The position numbers and the translations under genes were made by a program. A stretch of 5,333 bases of DNA. Origin: F1-120-MAGs023 sp038228615. Lineage in GTDB: Bacteria > Actinomycetota > Acidimicrobiia > IMCC26256 > PALSA-610. Each line of letters starts with the position of its first letter. Within the stretch, counting starts at the first letter, position 1. The stretch spans positions 1 through 5,333 of the forward strand of contig JBBRPC010000263.1 of assembly GCA_038228615.1 (NCBI GenBank), written 5' to 3'. Below the pieces are notes generated by a model. The model did not search any database. It saw only the letters and a list, made by a program, of their open reading frames with translations, and was not told the origin of the DNA. This document shows, one piece after another, positions 1 through 5,027 of the stretch.

Positions 1-1
1 A

Positions 2-469
2 TCCTTGCTCGCCAATCATCCTGATGGCGTAGCCGTTCCCGAAGCATTCGCAATGTCGTGTCCATCGGGGTTGGGATGTCATTTCCAACGTCCGCAATTG
101 CTGTCGCTGCGTGGCATCAATTCGCGTTTTGGCGATGCATTTCGCTCGGAAAGCCGCTTTGCGGGTCTTCGTCGCCGCGTCGATGCCGTCGAGAGCTCGC
201 TCGCTCAGCGCAATTCGGGCCGCTGGAGTGGAGCGTCCAGCGCTCGAACATTGCCGGAAGGCGACTATCTCAGGCTCGTCGCGGTGCATGCATCGAATCT
301 TGAGCTGACGTACGCCGCGACGCTCGCAGCGATCGAAGCGGTAGCTGAGCGCGACGTTCCGCGGGCTCGGCGCGCCTCGCTCGCCAGCGTAAGTGTGCGG
401 ATTTGGCAGATGGCCAGCGGTCTCGGCGCTGGCGACAAACGCGAGTACGACGCCCCCAGGTTCAGGTAG
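2..469 (+). CDS. Possible C-terminal part of an unidentified protein (left-edge partial)
   Basis: The frame is open from the left edge to a TAG at 467-469, about 155 codons. I do not recognise the product. The second half (roughly residues 80-135) reads like a soluble alpha-helical segment, with a run such as AATLAAIEAVAERDVPRAR, and ends in a basic tail. No membrane segment or catalytic motif is visible. The stop codon lies inside the AG-rich ribosome binding site of the following gene, which would suit an upstream operon member. Against it, the exactly opposed antisense frame is also open across the whole stretch and runs off the left edge. GC content at codon positions 1 and 3 is about equal, so composition does not decide the strand. 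The region could be a + strand gene end, a - strand gene, or degenerate sequence. Confidence 0.35.
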   Translation, partial: SLLANHPDGVAVPEAFAMSCPSGLGCHFQRPQLLSLRGINSRFGDAFRSESRFAGLRRRVDAVESSLAQRNSGRWSGASSARTLPEGDYLRLVAVHASNLELTYAATLAAIEAVAERDVPRARRASLASVSVRIWQMASGLGAGDKREYDAPRFR

Positions 470-470
470 G
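464..470 (+). promoter_or_regulatory. Ribosome binding site of the UGSC gene
   Basis: AGGTAGG lies 8 nt before the GTG at 479 and is the main reason for choosing that start. It overlaps the TAG (467-469) of the preceding open frame, so translation of the two could be coupled if the upstream frame is real. Confidence 0.5.
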
Positions 471-478
471 TTCCAGAC

Positions 479-1027
479 GTGGCCAGGATCACGATCCTCG
501 ATCCAGTTGGGGTGGCGCGGGACACCGATGCACAAATCAACTCCGATCCTGGACCTGCTGCGGGCTCGTTGGTTGGGAAGCGGATCGGTCTGCGTTACGA
601 CACCGCGTGGAAGTCGTTCGAATGGGTCCTCGACGAGTGGGAACCGCGCTTTGTCGCTGCTGGTGCGTCGATCGTGCGGTGGGTCGCTGGCAATCGGATC
701 GGCGACGAAGGCGAACGTACGAGTGGAGAACTGAAGCGTTTTGCCGCCGATGTCGATATCGGAATCGTGGGGCTTGGCAACTGAGGTTCGTGCACCGCGT
801 GGAGCGTGCACGACACTGTCGTCATCGCAAACGCGGGTTCCACGGCGGTCGTCGTGGTGACGGACGAATTCACATCGCTCGCGCACACGATGGCGGCCAA
901 CGCTGGTAGGGCTGGCCTGCGTGTCGTCTCGCTGCCGTATCCGCTTGAGGGTCGCGCCGAAGAAGATGTCCGAGTGATTGCACGGGAATGGTGGCAGCAG
1001 TTGTTCGAGTCGCTTGGCGCGCAGTAG
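479..1027 (+). CDS. UGSC-family selenoprotein, selenocysteine encoded by TGA at 782-784
   Basis: This is one 182-residue protein if the in-frame TGA (codon 102) is read as selenocysteine; it ends at TAG 1025-1027. Around the TGA it reads GLGN-U-G-S-C-TAWSVHD, the hallmark of the UGSC (seleno)protein family, whose other members carry Cys at that site. Family-like features continue on both sides. Before the TGA are an N-terminal ILDP-VG segment, a GKRIGLRYD strand (about residues 33-41) and a D-IGIVGLGN strand leading into the motif. After it come VVVVTDEF, then LRVVSLPYP and an acidic C-terminal helix. Cys105 is the only cysteine, so Sec102 and Cys105 could form a U-x-x-C selenenyl-sulfide redox pair. 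There is no signal peptide or membrane segment, so it should be cytosolic. The GTG start has a Shine-Dalgarno site 8 nt upstream, and the next gene starts 9 nt downstream. The family's reaction is not known to me; a thiol/selenol redox or nucleophilic role is inferred from the motif. A plain nonsense mutation is the alternative, but it would have to fall exactly at the family's Sec position. Confidence 0.9.
782..784 (+). other. Selenocysteine-recoded TGA codon
   Basis: The TGA falls at the first position of the U-G-S-C motif. The frame stays open on both sides and the residues on both sides match the same protein family. TGA serves as an ordinary stop for three other genes here (2126-2128, 3003-3005, 4941-4943), so a general reassignment of UGA does not explain it and a local recoding signal is needed. 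Confidence 0.87.
788..813 (+). promoter_or_regulatory. Candidate bacterial SECIS hairpin
   Basis: TCGTGCAC (788-795) pairs perfectly with GTGCACGA (806-813), giving an 8-bp stem that starts 3 nt after the TGA. The loop is CGCGTGGAGC (796-805). Two more pairs (797-805 and 798-804) would leave C796 bulged and a GTGGA apical loop beginning with G. A short stem, a small G-containing apical loop and a bulge are typical of SelB-binding hairpins. The distance from TGA to apical loop (11-14 nt) is a little shorter than in E. coli fdhF as I remember it. The position and the perfect stem support the call, but folding has not been computed. Confidence 0.6.
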
Positions 1028-1036
1028 AACGCCTTG

Positions 1037-2128
1037 ATGAGCGACATCGCTGGGCGCGTCGACTGCGGACCGGAAGGCTGCACGATCGATTGGTTGGCGT
1101 CACACCGGATCACCGTCAACGACGATCCGATGGCGTTCCAAACGCTTGCGACTGCGGCCGGTTTTGGCGACGGTTTGCCGCTCATACCACCCACCGAGAC
1201 GCGGGTGCGGGAGTTTGTCAAAGCGAGCGGACGTTTCCCTGACGAACTGATTGGAATCGTTCCGCCGAGCAACGGACGGGCGACAGTCGAAAAGATCGCG
1301 ATCAACGCGGTGATGGCTGGTGCCCCTGCAGAATCGATGCCACTGTTGATTGCAGCCCTTGCGGCGATGCTCGATCCGCAGTTCAACCTGTTTGCGCTCA
1401 ACACCACCACCTGTTGTGTTGTGCCTGGCGTATTCGTCAATGGTCCTGCGCGCCACGAACTCACGTTGCCAATGGGGCCGGGTTGCTACGGCGGCGATGC
1501 GGGAAACGGTGCGAGCATCGGGCGAGCGACACGTCTCATGATGCGCAACATCGGGGGGCAACGCGCCGGCGTTTCATCCAAGAGCGTGTTTGGCCAGCCA
1601 GGGCGTGTGAGCGGAATTGTGGTTGGCGAGTGGGAGGAACGGTCACCTTGGGCTCCGTTCAGCGAGCGGCGTGAAATCCCGTTCGGTGCCAATGCGGTGA
1701 CTGTGCACGGAGTCACAGGAACAATCGATATCGCCGACATTGTGGCGCAGGACGCAGCGACCTTGCTTGCGATCATTGGAAAGTCGCTGGCATTTGTGGG
1801 TACCAACGCGTTCATCGGCGGTCACCACGGGGCGCAAATCATGATCGCGATTGCACCCACCTGGGCAGAGCTCATTGCCCGCACTATCCCAGATATTGAT
1901 GATGTCGTTGAAGAGCTGTATCGACACGCGGCGATTCCGGTTGATTGGTGGCCTGAGCCGCATCAGGTCGACCACGAAACACACAATCGCATCGACGATC
2001 AGGGCCTCGTTCATCTCGTCGAATCCCCCGAACATCTCTTGGTCATCGTCAACGGCGGTCTCGGCAATCTGCACGCACTCGCGATGCATAGCTTCGGGCC
2101 GACGCAGGCCGTGACGTTGGCATATTGA
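1037..2128 (+). CDS. Conserved UGSC-associated protein of unassigned function, 363 aa
   Basis: I recognise this as a conserved bacterial family often found beside UGSC genes, but I know no established function or symbol. Typical stretches are GDGLPLIPPT (44-53), IVPPSNGRATVEKIAINAVMAG (74-95), the NTTT-containing segment followed by VFVNGP (122-137), IGRATRLMMRNIGG (161-174), a GQPGR stretch followed by SPW (186-205), and a C-terminal LVIVNGGLGN with a later HSFGP (335-355). It has five cysteines: a CGPEGC pair (Cys10, Cys15) near the N terminus, adjacent Cys126-Cys127, and Cys150. There is also a GGHHG motif (261-265), so thiol chemistry or metal binding is possible. No signal peptide or clear transmembrane helix is seen. 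ATG 1037 is preferred over the adjacent TTG 1034; no strong Shine-Dalgarno site precedes it, which suggests translational coupling to the selenoprotein 9 nt upstream. A joint complex or pathway with the UGSC protein is inferred from the tight pairing. Confidence 0.8.
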   Translation: MSDIAGRVDCGPEGCTIDWLASHRITVNDDPMAFQTLATAAGFGDGLPLIPPTETRVREFVKASGRFPDELIGIVPPSNGRATVEKIAINAVMAGAPAESMPLLIAALAAMLDPQFNLFALNTTTCCVVPGVFVNGPARHELTLPMGPGCYGGDAGNGASIGRATRLMMRNIGGQRAGVSSKSVFGQPGRVSGIVVGEWEERSPWAPFSERREIPFGANAVTVHGVTGTIDIADIVAQDAATLLAIIGKSLAFVGTNAFIGGHHGAQIMIAIAPTWAELIARTIPDIDDVVEELYRHAAIPVDWWPEPHQVDHETHNRIDDQGLVHLVESPEHLLVIVNGGLGNLHALAMHSFGPTQAVTLAY

Positions 2129-2150
2129 TGCACCACTAAGATTCCGCCTC

Positions 2151-3005
2151 GTGAAACTGGCTGGGGCTCGCATCGTGATCACCGGTGCCTCGCGCGGGCT
2201 CGGCGAGCATCTTGCGCGTTCGCTTGCGAAGCGAGGTGCGCAGGTGGTTCTTGTGGCGCGTTCGGGCGCTGCGATTGCGGAACTCGCGCGGGAACTTGGG
2301 GGCGAAAGCTTTGCCTGTGATCTTGCTGATTGCGCGGCGATCGAACCACTCGCGGGCGCGATATTGGCCGATGGTCCAGTCGATGCGTTGATTAACAACG
2401 CCGGAGTCGACCTCACTGGAAGCCTGACGGATTTGGCGGCCGAGGCGATTGCCCAACTCTTTGTGATCAACCTCACCGCGCCAGTGTTGTTGAGTCGCGC
2501 GTTACTGCCAGCGATGTTGCAACAGGGGCATGGCACGATCCTCAATGTGAGCTCGCTCGCTGGAACAAACGCCATGCCAGGAGCGGCGTCGTACTCGGCG
2601 TCGAAAGCCGGACTGAGTCATTTCACCGCTTCGCTGGGTGCGGAGCTGCGCGGGCGACCTATCACGCTGACGCTTGCAGAGATCGGGCCGATCGAGAGCG
2701 ACATGATGACCAGTCTCCGCGCGCACCGCCCGATGCGCAAGGCGCTTGAGCGCCTGGAATCGTTGAAGTTGGTCAAAGACATTCCAATGTCCGTCGTTGT
2801 GAACGCCTTGGTGCGAGCGCTCGAACGCGACAAGGCACATGTTCGATTGCCGCGACGCGACGCGATGTTTCCGTTGCTGGTCGGCCTCCCGCGTTCGATG
2901 AGCCGCCTGCTCCTGACGGGCGTGGATGTCCGACCTCCCGCTACTGCGGCCGATCACGTTGCATCGTCGCCGTCACCCAACTCACCGAGTCATCCGAGCG
3001 ATTGA
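2151..3005 (+). CDS. Short-chain dehydrogenase/reductase (SDR), NAD(P)-dependent
   Basis: This is a classical SDR oxidoreductase of 284 residues. The Rossmann nucleotide-binding motif TGASRGLG is at 11-18, Asp57 follows in the CDLAD stretch (adenine contact), and NNAG is at 82-85. Asn107 is in the helix-4 position, Ser134/Ser135 in LNVSS, and the YSASK active site gives Tyr148 and Lys152. GPIESDM (179-185) follows in the substrate loop. Arg15 and Arg37 are placed as in NADP(H)-preferring members, so NADPH is the more likely cofactor. It should oxidise a secondary alcohol or reduce a carbonyl; the substrate cannot be read from the sequence. The C terminus beyond about residue 235 has a short hydrophobic patch (LLVGLPRSMSRLLLTG) and a Ser/Pro-rich tail. 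The GTG start lies 22 nt after the previous stop and the next gene starts 19 nt beyond the end, so it sits inside the presumed operon. Confidence 0.93.
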   Translation: MKLAGARIVITGASRGLGEHLARSLAKRGAQVVLVARSGAAIAELARELGGESFACDLADCAAIEPLAGAILADGPVDALINNAGVDLTGSLTDLAAEAIAQLFVINLTAPVLLSRALLPAMLQQGHGTILNVSSLAGTNAMPGAASYSASKAGLSHFTASLGAELRGRPITLTLAEIGPIESDMMTSLRAHRPMRKALERLESLKLVKDIPMSVVVNALVRALERDKAHVRLPRRDAMFPLLVGLPRSMSRLLLTGVDVRPPATAADHVASSPSPNSPSHPSD

Positions 3006-3007
3006 GC

Positions 3008-3012
3008 AGAGG
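3008..3012 (+). promoter_or_regulatory. Ribosome binding site pointing to the ATG at 3025
   Basis: AGAGG lies 12 nt before ATG 3025. It marks that ATG as the original start of the kinase frame, which matters because the frame is then interrupted by TAG at 3097-3099. Confidence 0.4.
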
Positions 3013-3024
3013 CGAACTACGACG

Positions 3025-3108
3025 ATGAATACAACACCGGTTACCGTCGACGATCTCACTCCCGAATGGTTCAGCTCTGCGATCGGGAATGGAGCGTAGT
3101 GCAGCAAC
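3025..3108 (+). pseudogene. Original N-terminus of the kinase gene, cut off by an in-frame TAG
   Basis: From ATG 3025 the frame reads MNTTPVTVDDLTPEWFSSAI and continues GNGA to a TAG at 3097-3099 (codon 25). It is the same frame as the kinase downstream. The DDLTPEWFSSAIG opening is what APH-like kinases of this type usually carry ahead of the glycine-rich loop, so the segment belongs to the kinase. TAG ends two other genes here (1025-1027, 4093-4095), so it is a normal stop in this genome. A single base change or a sequencing error is the simplest explanation; pyrrolysine is unlikely because the site is not in a known Pyl-protein context. Confidence 0.7.
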
Positions 3109-4095
3109 GTGAATTGCAAACCGCTCGGCGTTGGCGTTGGCTTGGTGGGCCAGCTGTTCGCTTGCGATTTGGAGTGGGAACGAGGCGATGCGCCGCGACG
3201 CGTTGTTGCCAAACTCGCGGCGATCGGCGACGAGAGTCGTTTCGTCGCGACCGTGCTCAACATGTACGGCCGCGAGGTTGGCTTCTACAACGAACTCGCG
3301 CAATACACGAGGGTCGGTCACCCTGCGTGTTACTTCGCGCAACACGATCCCGCCACGCAAGACACGGTGTTGCTACTCGAAGACGTCGGGAATCGCGGTA
3401 CGCAAATAGATCAAGTTCTCGGTGCCAACCTCGCACAAGCAGAGCCAGCGCTGCGCTCGATCGCCAAATTGCACGCAGATTGGTGGGAGAGTCCACGATT
3501 CGCTGCACACCCATGGCTGTTGAAACTGAGCGATGATCCATACCCGGGCGCGGTACAGATGGCATTTGCTGCCGGTTGGCCTGTGGTGCAGGAATACATG
3601 GGCGACCTCATCACCGAGCCAGTCCGCGCGCTCGGCGATCGCTTCGTCGAGATGATTCCTTCCGTGCTCGCCAAACTGTGCGAAGGTCCATTGACGTTGT
3701 CGCATGCCGATTGGCGTCTTGACAATCTGTTCTTTACGCCCAGCGACACGGATCCGATCATCGCGGTGGATTGGCAACTCATCGATCGCTCCGTCGGACC
3801 ACGAGACGTCGCGTACATGGTGACACAGAGTCTCGAGCTCACATCTGCGACCGAATACCGAAGCGCGCTCGATATGTACCTTGATGAACTTGCCGTGCAT
3901 GGAGTTTCGGTCGACCCCCACTGGGCGTGGGAAATGTACCGCCAAGCCGCCCGATTCGGCTTTGTGTATCCGGTGATCGCCGGGGGCTCACTCACGGTTG
4001 CCGATCCACGACACCTCGAACTCTGTCGGTCGCTGATGCGCCGTTGTGTCGCGGCAATGGAAGCGCTCGACGCCATCGATTTGGCGCTGGAATAG
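3109..4095 (+). CDS. APH/ecdysteroid-kinase-like phosphotransferase, possibly N-terminally truncated
   Basis: This is a protein-kinase-fold phosphotransferase of the aminoglycoside phosphotransferase superfamily, close to the ecdysteroid kinase-like branch. Numbered from GTG 3109 (328 aa), it has a glycine-rich loop GVGVGLVGQL (7-16), Lys35 in VVAKL, Glu56 in the REVGFYNEL helix, and a hinge around LLLEDV (88-93). The catalytic loop is HADWRLDN (His199, Asp201, Asn206), and VDWQ holds the metal-binding Asp221. All catalytic residues are intact. It should transfer phosphate from ATP to a hydroxyl or similar group on a small molecule; the substrate is unknown, and antibiotic resistance should not be assumed. 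The full-length frame would start at ATG 3025 (356 codons) but is broken by TAG at codon 25. GTG 3109 is the first usable restart that keeps the nucleotide loop, although GGAG at 3091-3094 is rather far from it. The gene follows the SDR by 19 nt and ends at TAG 4093-4095. It may be a working shortened protein or a recent pseudogene. Confidence 0.8.
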   Translation: MNCKPLGVGVGLVGQLFACDLEWERGDAPRRVVAKLAAIGDESRFVATVLNMYGREVGFYNELAQYTRVGHPACYFAQHDPATQDTVLLLEDVGNRGTQIDQVLGANLAQAEPALRSIAKLHADWWESPRFAAHPWLLKLSDDPYPGAVQMAFAAGWPVVQEYMGDLITEPVRALGDRFVEMIPSVLAKLCEGPLTLSHADWRLDNLFFTPSDTDPIIAVDWQLIDRSVGPRDVAYMVTQSLELTSATEYRSALDMYLDELAVHGVSVDPHWAWEMYRQAARFGFVYPVIAGGSLTVADPRHLELCRSLMRRCVAAMEALDAIDLALE

Positions 4096-4190
4096 GGCCT
4101 CACTGCCGACGCGAAGGCCTACCGCACGGAGCGTGTCACGCTTGGGATCCGCGATGTGGTCGAAGCGGCGTGGCAAAGTAGCGCCCCGCG
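4096..4190. other. Intergenic spacer before aqpZ with a small inverted repeat
   Basis: The spacer holds no supported gene. AGCGT (4130-4134) and ACGCT (4138-4142) form a 5-bp hairpin with a GTC loop, extendable by a G-T wobble. No T-run follows, so it is a weak terminator candidate at best. I could not pick out a convincing -35/-10 pair, although the length and the separate ribosome binding site suggest that aqpZ has its own promoter here. Confidence 0.3.
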
Positions 4191-4196
4191 AAAAGG
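4191..4196 (+). promoter_or_regulatory. Ribosome binding site of aqpZ
   Basis: AAAAGG ends 9 nt before ATG 4206. It favours this ATG over the TTG at 4197 and GTG at 4200 in the same frame, which lie too close to the site. Confidence 0.5.
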
Positions 4197-4205
4197 TTGG
4201 TGCCT

Positions 4206-4943
4206 ATGGTCCGTAAGCTCGCTGCAGAATTTATTGGGACGCTATGGCTGGTACTCGGTGGTTGTGGAGCCGCAGTGCTCGCCGCCGGTTTCAGTCCTGG
4301 CGGAAATAGCGGTCCGCCAATCAATATCGGCCTTGTCGGCGTCTCCATCGCGTTCGGTCTCACCGTACTCACCGGTGCCTACGCCTTTGGAGGGATCTCT
4401 GGCGGGCATTTCAATCCTGCAGTCACGATCGGCTTGTGGGCAGCCAAGAAGTTCCCCGCGAGTGGAATTCTGGGTTACGTCATCGCTCAGATCCTTGGAG
4501 GCATCGCGGGTATTGGCATTCTCGCCGCGATTTGTGCGGGCCAAACTGGGGGAGCGCCCGTACGCGATCGCCTTGCTGGTGTGTCGAATGGGTATGGCCT
4601 GCATAGCCCGGGGCTCTATAAGGCTGGCGCCGCGTTTGTTGCCGAACTCGTCTTCACCGCCATTTTTCTCATGGTGATTCTTGGATCAACGCATGCACGC
4701 GCTCCGAAGGGATTCGCTCCGATTGCTATCGGCCTTTCGTTGACGCTGATCCACCTCATCTCGATCCCGGTCACGAACACATCGGTGAACCCGGCGCGTT
4801 CGTTTGCTCCAGCGCTTTTTGCACACGGTTGGCCATTGGGCCAGGTGTGGCTTTTCTTCGTTGCCCCAATCGTCGGCGCGATTCTCGCTGGTCTGATCTG
4901 GTCGGCATTGTTCGATGAGGACGAAGTCGAACAGCCAGCTTGA
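4206..4943 (+). CDS. aqpZ: Aquaporin Z, water channel
   Basis: This is a 245-residue inner-membrane major intrinsic protein with strong resemblance to E. coli AqpZ along its length, including the opening RKLAAEF-GT-WLV-GGCG and the VTNTSVNPARS stretch. Both NPA boxes are intact (Asn70-Pro-Ala in SGGHFNPAVTIGLWA, and Asn195-Pro-Ala-Arg). The selectivity-filter residues inferred by alignment with AqpZ are Phe50, His183, Thr192 and Arg198, the water-specific set rather than the wider glycerol-facilitator set. Six membrane helices can be placed, with hydrophobic stretches near 10-28, 40-60, 88-110, 142-160, 170-188 and 213-233. The tail after residue 235 is acidic (DEDEVE). The expected role is rapid osmotic water flux. 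ATG 4206 is chosen because AqpZ proteins start just before RKLAAE and a ribosome binding site sits 9 nt upstream. The gene lies 110 nt after the kinase, so it is probably transcribed separately. Confidence 0.96.
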   Translation: MVRKLAAEFIGTLWLVLGGCGAAVLAAGFSPGGNSGPPINIGLVGVSIAFGLTVLTGAYAFGGISGGHFNPAVTIGLWAAKKFPASGILGYVIAQILGGIAGIGILAAICAGQTGGAPVRDRLAGVSNGYGLHSPGLYKAGAAFVAELVFTAIFLMVILGSTHARAPKGFAPIAIGLSLTLIHLISIPVTNTSVNPARSFAPALFAHGWPLGQVWLFFVAPIVGAILAGLIWSALFDEDEVEQPA

Positions 4944-4985
4944 CCCGCCAGCTTGACCGGCCAGATTCGACGGCCAGTCTGAACT
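4934..4985 (+). repeat. Four tandem copies of a 13-bp unit overlapping the aqpZ stop
   Basis: The units are GCCAGCTTGACCC, GCCAGCTTGACCG, GCCAGATTCGACG and GCCAGTCTGAACT, starting at 4934, 4947, 4960 and 4973. Copies 1 and 2 differ at one base, while 3 and 4 are more diverged. The first copy contains the last two codons and the TGA stop of aqpZ. Part of the array can also fold: GACCGGCC (4955-4962) pairs with GGCCAGTC (4972-4979) at 7 of 8 positions, with a 9-nt loop. No T-run follows, so it is not a standard intrinsic terminator. Confidence 0.75.
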
Positions 4986-5011
4986 GCGACGGTTGCGGGT
5001 TCACCACATAG

Positions 5012-5027
5012 CGTCACGTGTGTGACG
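5012..5027. promoter_or_regulatory. 16-bp palindrome at the start of the dehydrogenase gene
   Basis: CGTCAC (5012-5017), GTGT spacer, GTGACG (5022-5027) is a perfect inverted repeat. The right arm contains the probable GTG start of the following gene. It could be an operator for a dimeric regulator or a short mRNA hairpin hiding the start codon. Nothing in the window identifies a cognate regulator. Confidence 0.35.

Noticed and set aside
479..784. A stand-alone 101-residue protein ending at the TGA
   Set aside because: The frame downstream continues with residues of the same family (GSCTAWSVHD and onwards), so ending at the TGA would cut the protein at its presumed active site.
806..1027. 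A separate 73-residue protein starting at GTG 806
   Set aside because: It is the C-terminal part of the UGSC protein in the same frame. The GTG lies in the 3' arm of the candidate SECIS hairpin, and no ribosome binding site supports a start there.
1643..2575. - strand open frame of 310 codons
   Set aside because: It lies opposite the UGSC partner and the SDR, both strongly supported on the + strand by family motifs. Its translation shows no domain.
3411..4103. - strand open frame of 230 codons
   Set aside because: It is antisense to the kinase, whose HADWRLDN and VDWQ motifs fix the coding strand; its Ser/Arg-rich translation looks like a shadow.
4156..4677. + strand open frame of 173 codons overlapping the start of aqpZ
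   Set aside because: It is an out-of-frame shadow of aqpZ, which is recognised along its whole length.
479..4943. General reassignment of UGA or UAG to a sense codon in this organism
   Set aside because: UGA ends the partner, SDR and aqpZ genes, and UAG ends the selenoprotein and kinase genes, at family-appropriate lengths, so both act as normal stops.
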